A DNA stretch of 64,000 nucleotides from contig CALVAO010000001.1 in NCBI GenBank assembly GCA_944325515.1, positions 124,001-188,000 on the forward strand, read 5' to 3'. Position numbers and translations under genes: made by a program. The stretch's first letter is position 1. Each line of letters starts with the position of its first letter. The DNA is from Candidatus Gastranaerophilales bacterium. GTDB taxonomy: Bacteria > Cyanobacteriota > Vampirovibrionia > Gastranaerophilales > Gastranaerophilaceae. Shown one piece after another: positions 9,021-16,477 of the stretch. The notes beneath the pieces were generated by a model that ran no database searches, was not told where the DNA came from, and saw only the letters and a list, made by a program, of their open reading frames with translations.

Positions 9021-9812
9021 TTGGTAAAAAGTGAGAAACAAACTTATGAATTAGTTGCAGAGTGGCTTGAAGAATACCACTCTTCCAATAATAAATATAA
9101 GAAAGCAAAGGCAAAAGCACTTATTGTTACCAGTATGCTTCCGATTATAAAAAAGATTGCAAGAACAATCGCAAGACGTTCTTACGACCCGATTGAAGAT
9201 CTTGTGCAGGCTGGTTCTATCGGGCTTCTAAAGGCGATTGACAGTTTCTCAAAGGATGTAAATGATAATTTTAAAATTTATGCCGGTTATTTAATCATTG
9301 GAGAAATGAAACATTATCTTAGAGATAAACTTAATACCATCCGTGTACCGCGGCATATTCAAGAACTCACATATCGTATTAACAGCTTTACCAAAACTTT
9401 GACATTAGATGAATTAAACGAATTGACAAATGATGTTGTTGCTGATGCATTAAAAGTTTCTCCTAAAGATGTCGATTTTGTTATGCAAACAGATCGGAGA
9501 AGCACAACCTTATCACTGGATGAAATATATGGCAATGACTCTGACAATTTAAGTTATGAGGAAGTTTTAACAGGCAAAAACTATAAAGAGATGCGTGATA
9601 TAGAAGATGCCAAAATAATACTCAAAGAAGTTATAGAACGTCTGCCGGAAGACAGTAAAGAACTTGTTGAACTATATTATTATAAAGATCTTAATCAGAA
9701 AGAAATTTCAGAACATACCGGACTGACTCCTATGCAGGTTTCAAGACGCTTGAAAAAGGCATTCAGCTTACTTTATAAAATGATTGCCGATACGAGTGCG
9801 GGAGTTTTTTGA
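9021..9812 (+). CDS. RNA polymerase sigma factor of the SigB/SigF/SigG type
   Basis: 263-residue group 3 sigma factor. Region 2 contains YDPIEDLVQAGSIGLLKAID and FKIYAGYLIIGEMKHYLRD; region 3 begins IRVPRHIQELTYRI; region 4 ends with LNQKEISEHTGLTPMQVSRRLKKA. No FliA-specific features were recognised. It uses a TTG start after CTGGAGC. The prepilin peptidase start overlaps its stop, which suggests control of surface structures, as SigF does for pili in cyanobacteria (family knowledge; the link here is inference). No anti-sigma gene is adjacent; a STAS-like protein lies at 45741. Confidence 0.88.
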   Translation: MVKSEKQTYELVAEWLEEYHSSNNKYKKAKAKALIVTSMLPIIKKIARTIARRSYDPIEDLVQAGSIGLLKAIDSFSKDVNDNFKIYAGYLIIGEMKHYLRDKLNTIRVPRHIQELTYRINSFTKTLTLDELNELTNDVVADALKVSPKDVDFVMQTDRRSTTLSLDEIYGNDSDNLSYEEVLTGKNYKEMRDIEDAKIILKEVIERLPEDSKELVELYYYKDLNQKEISEHTGLTPMQVSRRLKKAFSLLYKMIADTSAGVF

Positions 9813-10720
9813 TGGATTTATTTCATTACATACTATTATGGTTATGTATAATAGGCTTATGCTTTGGCAGCTTTTTTAATGTGGTAATATTACGCTCTTT
9901 GAGTAATGAAAGTATCATTTTCCCCGCATCAAAATGCCCTAAATGCCAGCATAAATTATTCTGGTGGCACAATATTCCTGTTTTTTCTTATATTATACTT
10001 AGGGGCAGATGTTATTTCTGTAAAGAGAAAATAAGTATCCAGTATCCTATTATAGAACTCATTACAATGCTTTCGTTTGCTCTTACATTTATAAAATTCG
10101 GAATAAGTTATAAAACCCTGTTTGTTATACTCTGGCTCTCCGGTTTTATAATAATGACAACAACTGATTTAAAAGCAAAGCTTGTTGACTGCAATATTGC
10201 AATTTTAATTGGTATTTCGGGGCTTTTGTATAACTTTATTCAAACTGGTTTGGATGGAATTATAAGCTCTGTTCTGGGGCTGGCAGCAGGTGCAGTTATT
10301 CTTGAAGTTATTGCAAGGCTAGGTTATGTATTTGCAGGTACAAGAGCTATGGGAGAGGCGGATACATATGTCGCCGGTGCTATTGGTGCAATGTTTGGTA
10401 TTCAGAATATACTGCCGGTTCTTTTGTACGGACTTATTGCTTCTATGATTTTTATTGTACCAATGTTTTTATATAACCAGTATAAAAATGGCAATAAACT
10501 TACCTGTATATTATCGATATTGTTTATTTTAACAGGACTTGTTTACTGTAAATTATGGATGAATTATTGGATGATGGGGGTATTAATTCTTTTGGGAGTT
10601 TGGCTTTCAATTTCAATTCTTAAAAATATAAAACAGGAAGAGAACAGGAATTATCTTCCTTATGTGCCTGCACTCGCTCTTGGAGCTTTATATTTTATCT
10701 TTTTTAGTGTAAACTTTTGA
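9812..10720 (+). CDS. pilD: Type IV prepilin peptidase / N-methyltransferase (A24)
   Basis: 302-residue bifunctional membrane enzyme that cleaves and N-methylates type IV prepilins or pseudopilins. The N-terminal domain has the CPKCQ...CYFCKEK zinc site near residues 35-72, inside the usual NIPVFSYI context. Catalytic aspartates are in TTDLKAK and in AMGEADTYVAG. The second motif reads G-E-A-D where GxGD is usual. The true ATG overlaps the sigma-factor TGA by 1 nt and follows GGGAG. About eight membrane helices are visible. Confidence 0.88.
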   Translation: MDLFHYILLWLCIIGLCFGSFFNVVILRSLSNESIIFPASKCPKCQHKLFWWHNIPVFSYIILRGRCYFCKEKISIQYPIIELITMLSFALTFIKFGISYKTLFVILWLSGFIIMTTTDLKAKLVDCNIAILIGISGLLYNFIQTGLDGIISSVLGLAAGAVILEVIARLGYVFAGTRAMGEADTYVAGAIGAMFGIQNILPVLLYGLIASMIFIVPMFLYNQYKNGNKLTCILSILFILTGLVYCKLWMNYWMMGVLILLGVWLSISILKNIKQEENRNYLPYVPALALGALYFIFFSVNF

Positions 10721-10721
10721 T

Positions 10722-11126
10722 ATGACTGTATCGTATCCGAATCAATATAGAAATTACTGCGTTTTTGATATTAAAGAGCGCAAATCATTTGGAGAAATCA
10801 AAGCTTCACTTGAGAACCCGAAATCAGAAGATGAAGTTTTAGAGGATTTATATACACTTAACTTGATGCTCGATGAGGGCGCAGGGGAAAATCATGGAGT
10901 AAAAGAGAAGGTTGTATCTCTCTATCCTTTGTTATCAAAATATAATGATACAGCGTCTCCTAATATACAAACTTTTTTAGCCGGAATTTACCGCAAAACT
11001 AAAATTCCGGACGCATTTGGACCTCTTTGTTCAATGCTAATCAGAAATTCAATAAATCCGCCTAAAAACACGCATTTTGACCCAAATGAAGAAATCGGCG
11101 GGGCTATTTTAGATTATTTGGCATAG
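10722..11126 (+). CDS. Hypothetical helical protein at end of sigma/pilD operon
   Basis: 134 residues, function not recognised. It starts 1 nt after the pilD stop, so it is third in the sigma-factor operon. The sequence is mostly amphipathic helix with an EDLYTLNLMLDEGAG segment and an IQTFLAGIYRKTK segment that resemble HEAT/ARM-type helices. No signal peptide, membrane span or cysteine cluster is seen. Context suggests a role with pili or sigma control, but nothing in the sequence proves it. Confidence 0.65.
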   Translation: MTVSYPNQYRNYCVFDIKERKSFGEIKASLENPKSEDEVLEDLYTLNLMLDEGAGENHGVKEKVVSLYPLLSKYNDTASPNIQTFLAGIYRKTKIPDAFGPLCSMLIRNSINPPKNTHFDPNEEIGGAILDYLA

Positions 11127-11162
11127 TGGATGAATTTATAATTATTGTTTTGTCAAATAGTT

Positions 11163-11486
11163 TTATATCAAATTATTCTGCTCAAACTCTTGTGCAATAG
11201 TTTCAATAGCTTGATACACTCTTCTTAAAAAAGGAGTATCCCCTTCTTTTTTGACTTTAATAAAGCGCTCGGCATTAGAATTGTGTCCAAGGATTTCTAT
11301 ACTATCAAGATCTGAAGCATGCGGTACTAGAGTACATGGACTAATGTACACATTTAAATCTTTGTCTTTTAGATAGTTTTCCATTACACCTTTTGCTTGA
11401 TGCAGCTGGTCGCGATAAGGCTGTGGAACTACTGAAGATATTCTAACTTGCTCTACAGGTTTAGGATTTATTTTAAATATTTTCAT
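11163..11486 (-). CDS. Tandem paralogue B, unknown function
   Basis: 107 residues, clearly homologous to the adjacent 11497 gene. Both share MKIFK, an ISxxxxxxYxxQL segment, QAKGVxENYxKDK, an EIxGH motif and a near-identical tail TPFLRxVYQAIETIAQEF. Ten nucleotides separate it from its partner. The start has only a weak GAAAG site, suggesting coupled translation. Its fold is probably one strand and several helices; no known family is recognised. Confidence 0.7.
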   Translation of the reverse strand: MKIFKINPKPVEQVRISSVVPQPYRDQLHQAKGVMENYLKDKDLNVYISPCTLVPHASDLDSIEILGHNSNAERFIKVKKEGDTPFLRRVYQAIETIAQEFEQNNLI

Positions 11487-11496
11487 TTTTTAACTT

Positions 11497-11817
11497 TCAT
11501 TTTTTTCTAAATTCTTGTGCAATAGTTTCTATAGCTTGATATACATTTCTTAAAAAAGGGGTATTACTATCCGGCTTAATAAGCCCGTACTGCCTGCCTT
11601 TGTGCGGATGATGGTGCCCCATAATCTCTACAATAGAATCTCCTGTATCTTTACAGCAAACTCCGGGTTTATTAAATACAATATCAAAATTTTTATCCTT
11701 CATATAATTCTCAATAACGCCTTTTGCTTGATACAGTTGATTTTTATAAGAATCAGCAATGCAAGGCGAAATTTTTACGTGCTCTATAGGTTTAGAATTT
11801 ACCTTAAATATTTTCAT
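11497..11817 (-). CDS. Tandem paralogue A, coupled to oxidoreductase operon
   Basis: 106 residues, paralogue of the 11163 gene and more divergent in the middle, where it has CCKDTGDS and EIMGHHHPH. Its ATG overlaps the stop of the gamma-subunit gene in a GTATGA arrangement, so it is translationally coupled to the 2-oxoacid oxidoreductase operon. The His-rich stretch could bind metal, but that is speculation. Function unknown. Confidence 0.7.
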   Translation of the reverse strand: MKIFKVNSKPIEHVKISPCIADSYKNQLYQAKGVIENYMKDKNFDIVFNKPGVCCKDTGDSIVEIMGHHHPHKGRQYGLIKPDSNTPFLRNVYQAIETIAQEFRKK

Positions 11818-12353
11818 ACAGTTACCTCTTCTGATATTGCGTTTAGGGCTTTTATGTTCAAAGGAATTAAATCTTTTTTCTTGGCTCCGAGAACTTTTTC
11901 AATACCTTTTGCTAAGAATTCTTTTGATACAATACTGCAAGCAGATGCTAAAACGCCTAAAGATACGACATTTGTAACTTTACTTGTGCCTAAATCGTTA
12001 GCAAGTTCTGTCATTGGAGCAAAAACATATTTAATATCATTTCTTGGTCTTGCCTCGGCTACAAGAGTAGAATTCGCAATAATTGTTCCTCCGGATTTAA
12101 CTCTTGTTATAAATCTGTCGAAAGACTGCTGGTTAAGCACTATTGCATAATCTGTATCCTGTTTGTGAACAGAACTGACTTCACTGTCAGAAACAACTAT
12201 TTCGCAGTTTACGGTTCCGCCTCTCATTTCGGCACCATAGCAAGGATACCACGTAACATTTTTGCCTTCAATCATAAATGCGTTAGCTAAGATTGTTCCG
12301 GCAAGTAATATTCCCTGTCCGCCAAATCCTGCAAATATAAAATTAGTTTCCAT
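11814..12353 (-). CDS. korC: 2-oxoacid:ferredoxin oxidoreductase gamma subunit
   Basis: 179 residues from the ATG that follows AAGGAG; the longer frame adds 12 non-homologous residues. It shows the gamma-subunit start NFIFAGFGGQGILLAGTILA and the CYGAEMRGGTVNC segment. It forms part of the enzyme that oxidatively decarboxylates 2-oxoacids to acyl-CoA with ferredoxin as acceptor. Fourth in the ferredoxin-A-B-C operon, but separated from the B gene by a 182-bp hairpin-rich spacer. Confidence 0.88.
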   Translation of the reverse strand: METNFIFAGFGGQGILLAGTILANAFMIEGKNVTWYPCYGAEMRGGTVNCEIVVSDSEVSSVHKQDTDYAIVLNQQSFDRFITRVKSGGTIIANSTLVAEARPRNDIKYVFAPMTELANDLGTSKVTNVVSLGVLASACSIVSKEFLAKGIEKVLGAKKKDLIPLNIKALNAISEEVTV

Positions 12354-12370
12354 TTTTTTCTCCTTATATG

Positions 12371-12528
12371 CCGGATATATTACCGGCAATAGTTTTGTTG
12401 TATATCGGTAGACTGAAGTCTACCCTACTGTCTGTTCTATTGTTTTACCCCTCCTACAAAGAGCTGGGGAATTGGATTTAATTACATTCCCAAATCTGGA
12501 GTCTGTCGGTCGGGCATAACTGCCCGAC
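12371..12528. repeat. Cluster of small palindromes in the B-C intergenic spacer
   Basis: Within 160 bp there are at least three hairpins: GGTAGACT-GA-AGTCTACC (12407-12424), GGGAAT with ATTCCC (12467-12491) and GTCGGGCA-TAAC-TGCCCGAC (12509-12528). CCGG-N8-CCGG lies at 12371-12386. There is no open reading frame. The look is of REP-type extragenic palindromes inserted within an operon; an RNA-processing or attenuation role is possible. Confidence 0.6.
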
Positions 12529-12535
12529 AATAACT

Positions 12536-13276
12536 TTACCCGATATCTTTGAACACTCCAAGCGGGAATACAGGTATCATTTCGTTTCTAACTCTTTCAT
12601 GCGCCTCCTCCGGCGTCATATGCCAGTTAGTAGGACATGAAGAAAGTATTTCAACAAATCCAAAACCTTTTCCGTCAAGTTGGGTTTGGAAAGCTTTTTT
12701 TATAGCCTTCTTAGCTTCATTAATATGCGGAACACTATCCAATGCTACACGGGCTGAAAATGCTGTTCCGTCGCAGAGTGCAATATGTTCGGCAATTTTT
12801 ATTGGATACCCGAAATATTCTGCATTTCGTCCTGTGGGAGAAGTTGTTGTAATCTGACCCATCATAGTCGTAGGTCCAAGCTGTCCGCCAGTCATTCCGT
12901 AAGTTGTATTATTTATACAAATTGCAGAAATATTTTCACCTCTAAGAGCGGAATGCATAGATTCTGCAATTCCGATTGAAGCAAAATCACCGTCACCTGA
13001 GTATGTAAATACGAATTTATCCGGTCTTGCTCTCTTAACTCCTGTTGCAGAGGCTAATGCCCTGCCGTGCGGAGCTTCTACACAATCTATATCAAGAAAA
13101 TCATATAAAAACACAGAACACCCCACAGAAGTAGATGAAATAATATTTTCTCTTATACCCAACTCATCAATAACTTCCGCCACAAGTCTTATTGCAATAC
13201 CGTGGTCACAGCCGGGGCAGAATGTGTATCTGAAATCTTTTTTCATTGATTTAGGAATACTAAAAACCTGTTGCAT
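12536..13276 (-). CDS. korB: 2-oxoacid:ferredoxin oxidoreductase beta (TPP) subunit
   Basis: 246 residues. The FCPGCDHG start, GDGDFASIG and NNTTYGMTGGQ segments form the thiamine-pyrophosphate and magnesium site. SSTSVGCSVF matches the family region around the iron-sulfur or CoA site. The ATG follows AGGAGAAAATAATT and lies 12 nt after the alpha gene. The order D-A-B-C matches OorDABC-type and VOR-type operons. Confidence 0.9.
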   Translation of the reverse strand: MQQVFSIPKSMKKDFRYTFCPGCDHGIAIRLVAEVIDELGIRENIISSTSVGCSVFLYDFLDIDCVEAPHGRALASATGVKRARPDKFVFTYSGDGDFASIGIAESMHSALRGENISAICINNTTYGMTGGQLGPTTMMGQITTTSPTGRNAEYFGYPIKIAEHIALCDGTAFSARVALDSVPHINEAKKAIKKAFQTQLDGKGFGFVEILSSCPTNWHMTPEEAHERVRNEMIPVFPLGVFKDIG

Positions 13277-13288
13277 AATTATTTTCTC

Positions 13289-14377
13289 CTACAAACTTGC
13301 CGCTAATTGTTTTCCGCCCCTAAGGACATTTTCAACAGATGAAACAATTTCTTCGACGCTTAACCACTCACCGCAGGCTCTGTTTACAAGACTTACTTTA
13401 GAAAGCCCTTCTACAGCATATTTAACATCTTTAAACATCTGTCCCATATTCATTTCTACAACAACAAATTCTTTGCCCCTTTTAGCAAGATTGTGAATTT
13501 GTTTATGCGGGAATGGATTTAATGTTACCGGCCTAAAACAGCCGGCTTTAATCCCTTTAGCTCTTAAAACCTTCATCGCTGCTTTAATGTTTCTTGTCAT
13601 AGAACCGAAAGCTACAAGAACAATCTCAGCATCATCAACGCCAAATTCTTCGTATGTTGTTTCATTTTCGGCTATAATCTCAAATTTTCTGTGCAAATCA
13701 CAAATATGCTGAATTTGTTTCTTTTCATCAGTTGCAACCGAATATATCTTTCTTGCTTCTCTGCCTTTTGCACCGTTTAAAGCCCAGGAAGATACATCAA
13801 TCTCCGGATAAGGATATTCTCCAAAACTTGCAGGCTCCATCATTTGTCCCAAAAGCCCGTCTGCTAGAAGCATAACAGGATTTCTGTATTTTTGAGCAAG
13901 ATAAAATGCTCTATAAGTTAAATCAACACATTCCTGTACAGTAGAAGGAGCAAGTACAATTAAGTTATAATCACCGTTTCCTCCGCCATATACAGCTTGA
14001 TTGTAATCGCCTTGAGCAGGGTAAATATAACCCAGCCCCGGACCTGTACGCATTACATTAACAACAACTACTGGCAGTTCATCTGAGGCAGCATAAGATA
14101 AAGCTTCCTGCATTAAGGATATTGCACAGGAAGAAGATGATGTCATTGCTTTAACTCCTGTAGCGACAGCGCCCATAACCATATTAATGGCTCCAAGTTC
14201 ACTTTCTGCACATACATATCCACGTCCGAGTTCTTGCATTTTTCCGCTCAAATATTCTCCGATTTCTGTCTGAGGAGTAATCGGATATCCAAAATAACAC
14301 TGGCAGCCAGCATTCACTGCAGCCTGTGCTATTGCATAATTCCCTTTTATTAAAACTTTTTCATCTTTATTTGTCAT
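13289..14377 (-). CDS. korA: 2-oxoacid:ferredoxin oxidoreductase alpha subunit (KOR/VOR type)
   Basis: 362 residues, fused alpha/transketolase-like domains. Features are GCQCYFGYPITPQTEIGEYL, the AESELGAINMVMGA block, SSSSCAISLMQEALSYA and TGPGLGYIYPAQGDY. A C-terminal domain with VAFGSMTRNIKAA and FRPVTLNPFP follows. Substrate could be 2-oxoglutarate or branched-chain 2-oxoacids; the two aminotransferases a few kilobases away make branched-chain acids plausible (inference). CTGGAG precedes the ATG. Confidence 0.88.
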   Translation of the reverse strand: MTNKDEKVLIKGNYAIAQAAVNAGCQCYFGYPITPQTEIGEYLSGKMQELGRGYVCAESELGAINMVMGAVATGVKAMTSSSSCAISLMQEALSYAASDELPVVVVNVMRTGPGLGYIYPAQGDYNQAVYGGGNGDYNLIVLAPSTVQECVDLTYRAFYLAQKYRNPVMLLADGLLGQMMEPASFGEYPYPEIDVSSWALNGAKGREARKIYSVATDEKKQIQHICDLHRKFEIIAENETTYEEFGVDDAEIVLVAFGSMTRNIKAAMKVLRAKGIKAGCFRPVTLNPFPHKQIHNLAKRGKEFVVVEMNMGQMFKDVKYAVEGLSKVSLVNRACGEWLSVEEIVSSVENVLRGGKQLAASL

Positions 14378-14395
14378 TTTATCTCCAGTGGTTTG

Positions 14396-14502
14396 GTTAG
14401 TGAATAGTGATTAGTGATTAGACTTATTTTTTATTTACCATATTACTCGTGACTTAAAATAGTAAAATTCTATTCACTATTCACCAGTCACTAGTCACTA
14501 AC
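14396..14502. repeat. 107-bp inverted repeat built of TTAGTGA units
   Basis: The left arm starts GTTAGTGAATAGTGATTAG and the right arm, read on the other strand, starts GTTAGTGACTAGTGACTGG. Each arm is made of tandem 7-bp units of the form (A/C/T)TAGTGA. It fills the spacer between the ferredoxin and alpha genes. There is no reading frame; it is probably a mobile or amplified extragenic repeat that forms a long imperfect hairpin in the operon mRNA. Confidence 0.7.
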
Positions 14503-14503
14503 T

Positions 14504-14713
14504 TCATCTCCATACTTCCGTAATTGCCATATCCGAACATCTTTTAGCGCACATAGCACATCCGATGCATTCATTTTTCGTATCGTCAAATTCTACCATG
14601 TAATCTCCCAGCCTGTTTGTTTTATCACTTTTTTTAATAAGTCCTTTAGGACAGGTTGTTGTGCATATATAGCACGATTTGCAACGATTATTATCTATAA
14701 CTATCTTTCCCAT
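14504..14713 (-). CDS. korD: Ferredoxin-like delta subunit, 2x[4Fe-4S]
   Basis: 69 residues with two cluster motifs, CKSCYICTTTCPKG and CIGCAMCAKRCSDMA. It starts GKIVIDNNRC. It is the electron-carrying subunit of the oxidoreductase and the first gene of the operon. The ATG follows AGGAGTCGTT. Length fits the short VOR/KOR delta type. Confidence 0.88.
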   Translation of the reverse strand: MGKIVIDNNRCKSCYICTTTCPKGLIKKSDKTNRLGDYMVEFDDTKNECIGCAMCAKRCSDMAITEVWR

Positions 14714-14823
14714 AACGACTCCTATGTCTAATAAAAAATTATAGCACTAACAGCATTTTAAAGCCTTTATTGTAACGATTTGTAAATTTACTTTTCAAAA
14801 AGTGTTATTAAATTCTAATGTGT

Positions 14824-14888
14824 GGAATTAAAAAAATATAAGGACAAATGCAAGGACGCATTCGTAGGATGTGATCGCCAGAAAGGAG
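14824..14888 (+). promoter_or_regulatory. Flagellin 5-prime leader with repeated GGA motifs
   Basis: GGA occurs at 14824, 14842, 14854, 14867 and 14885; the last is the ribosome site AAAGGAG. Two copies read AAGGAC. Closely spaced GGA motifs covering the ribosome site are the hallmark of CsrA repression of flagellin mRNA in other bacteria. No csrA gene is in the window, so this is inference. Confidence 0.35.
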
Positions 14889-14894
14889 TAAAAA

Positions 14895-15785
14895 ATGGCA
14901 CTAACAATCAACACAAACATTTCATCCCTCATCGTTCAGTCGAACTTGAGCAAAGCAACAAGCTCTTTGAATGATGCAATCGAAAGAATGACCACAGGTT
15001 ACAAGATTAACCACGCCGCAGACAACGCAGCAGGTTATTCAATTGCTACAAACTGGGAAACTCAATTGGGTTCTCTGGATGTGGCAGCAGACAACGCAGC
15101 AACAGGTGCTGACATGTTAACAACATTAGAAGACACTTATGCACTTGTTTCTTCACACTTACAACGTGTTAGAGATTTGACAGAACAGGCTGCTAACGGA
15201 ACGTATGGTTCCGACTCATTAAAAGCTATTCAATCAGAAATCACAGCAAGACTTGAAGAAATTGATCGTATAGCTGCAAACTGTGAATTTAACGGTTTGA
15301 ATATGATGGATGGAACAATGGGAACAATTGCACTTCAAGTAGGCTTATATAGTGATCCTTCCAGTCAGATTGAACTGGATGAATCATTGTTTAAAGAAGG
15401 AGATGTAGAATCATTATTCCAGACTTACGCAACAGTTCCAGGCGGTGATAATTCGCTTGAAGGTATTGCAAAAGCATGTTCAGGCTATGATGGAACAAAA
15501 ATTACAGGCGGTCAGTCTGCAATGTTAGATGAAATTGACAAAGTTATCAATGAAATTTCAGCACGTGCTACAACATTAGGTTCTGCTCAAAACCGTATAG
15601 AATCAGCAATTGAATCAATTGATGTTCAGTCAGAAAACATTACATCATCATTATCCACATTGAGAGATGCCGATGTTGCAGAAGAATCTTCAAATTATAT
15701 TCAAGCGCAGATTTTACAACAGGCTTCGGCAACATTGCTTGCAACAGCAAACCAGACACCAAGTATCGCCTTGAACCTGTTATAA
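14895..15785 (+). CDS. Flagellin 1
   Basis: 296-residue flagellar filament protein. The N-terminal D0/D1 domain has LTINTNISSLIVQSNLSKA, RMTTGYKINHAADNAAGYS and LQRVRDLTEQAANGTYG. The C-terminal domain has RDADVAEESSNYIQAQIL and ends LATANQTPSIALNLL. The central region is short. It contains two cysteines (AANCEFNG and AKACSGYDG), unusual for flagellins. AAAGGAG lies 8 nt before ATG and a strong terminator follows. No other flagellar gene is adjacent except flagellin 2 at 35135. Confidence 0.95.
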   Translation: MALTINTNISSLIVQSNLSKATSSLNDAIERMTTGYKINHAADNAAGYSIATNWETQLGSLDVAADNAATGADMLTTLEDTYALVSSHLQRVRDLTEQAANGTYGSDSLKAIQSEITARLEEIDRIAANCEFNGLNMMDGTMGTIALQVGLYSDPSSQIELDESLFKEGDVESLFQTYATVPGGDNSLEGIAKACSGYDGTKITGGQSAMLDEIDKVINEISARATTLGSAQNRIESAIESIDVQSENITSSLSTLRDADVAEESSNYIQAQILQQASATLLATANQTPSIALNLL

Positions 15786-15813
15786 TAATTTTGGGGATAT
15801 ATTTACCCTGTGA

Positions 15814-15845
15814 AAAAGCAAGGATTTATGAAAATCCTTGCTTTT
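15814..15845 (+). terminator. Flagellin 1 terminator
   Basis: A perfect 14-bp stem (AAAAGCAAGGATTT with AAATCCTTGCTTTT) with a 4-nt loop lies 28 nt after the stop. The T-run is part of the right arm. Confidence 0.85.
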
Positions 15846-15894
15846 ATGTTTTAAATAACTCATTTTACAAGCTGGTATTCAAAAGTACCTAAGC

Positions 15895-16191
15895 TTATCT
15901 GTGGTAAAACAGTTTTCCGTCTTTGTCTATACTGTTTTTCATTCCTTCGTGTGTAAGTGTTTTATAGTTTGTAACATCAAACATATAAGGCGTCGGAAGA
16001 TCATCAAGTTCAAAAGCGATACCGGAAAGGGTTTCCTTATCCGACCAGATTGCAAAATCAATATCAGAGCCGGTTCGATAAGTTCCTTTTGCACGGGAAC
16101 CATAGATTACAACCTTTTCAATCTCCGGTTTTGACTTAAAATAAGCCAAAAGTTCATTCATAGTTCTTTCCGGAAGCCCAAATTCATTCAT
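15895..16191 (-). CDS. MNT-type nucleotidyltransferase, antitoxin of HEPN/MNT pair
   Basis: 98 residues of the minimal nucleotidyltransferase family. The active-site motif is VVIYGSRAKGTYRTGSDIDFAIW near residues 25-47, with the two catalytic Asp in DID. In HEPN/MNT systems this protein adds AMP to, and silences, a HEPN RNase. The ATG chosen follows CGGGGA and lies 1 nt after the stop of a truncated HEPN gene, so the pair is still coupled although the toxin appears inactivated. Confidence 0.85.
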   Translation of the reverse strand: MNEFGLPERTMNELLAYFKSKPEIEKVVIYGSRAKGTYRTGSDIDFAIWSDKETLSGIAFELDDLPTPYMFDVTNYKTLTHEGMKNSIDKDGKLFYHR

Positions 16192-16192
16192 A

Positions 16193-16348
16193 TTACAATC
16201 CCCGTACAAATTTCTGAAAATTTACTATTTCATTATAGTATAATTTTTCAATCTTTTCTAAAATCTCACTTATATATAAGTTATATGTTCTTTCAAACAT
16301 ATCAAAAGCCTTATTAAAATTTTCAATTCTTTCCGATAATCTTGACAT
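16193..16348 (-). pseudogene. Internally deleted HEPN (nucleotidyltransferase-substrate-binding) gene
   Basis: A 51-codon frame with a good CAGGAG site encodes MSRLSERIENFNKAFDMFER joined directly to TYNLYISEILEKIEKLYY and a short tail. The first part matches the N-terminal helix of the HI0074-like HEPN family and the second matches its C-terminal helix, which normally follows RNLTSHTYN. About 80 central residues, including the Arg and His of the RNase motif, are missing while the frame is kept. It is the expected partner of the downstream MNT gene. Confidence 0.7.
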
Positions 16349-16477
16349 AAAAACTCCTGTATATTCCACATGATATCATAAAATTTCATTATTTATTCAT
16401 TTTACGCTTCAAGTTCCACACTGCTGATGTTTGCTTTTATGTTACAATATAATAAAGAATAGTTGAATGAGGTTTTT

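Noticed and set aside
14760-14830. Sigma-28 promoter for flagellin 1
   Set aside because: TAAATTTA-N11-GTGTTATT has the spacing but the -10 matches poorly.
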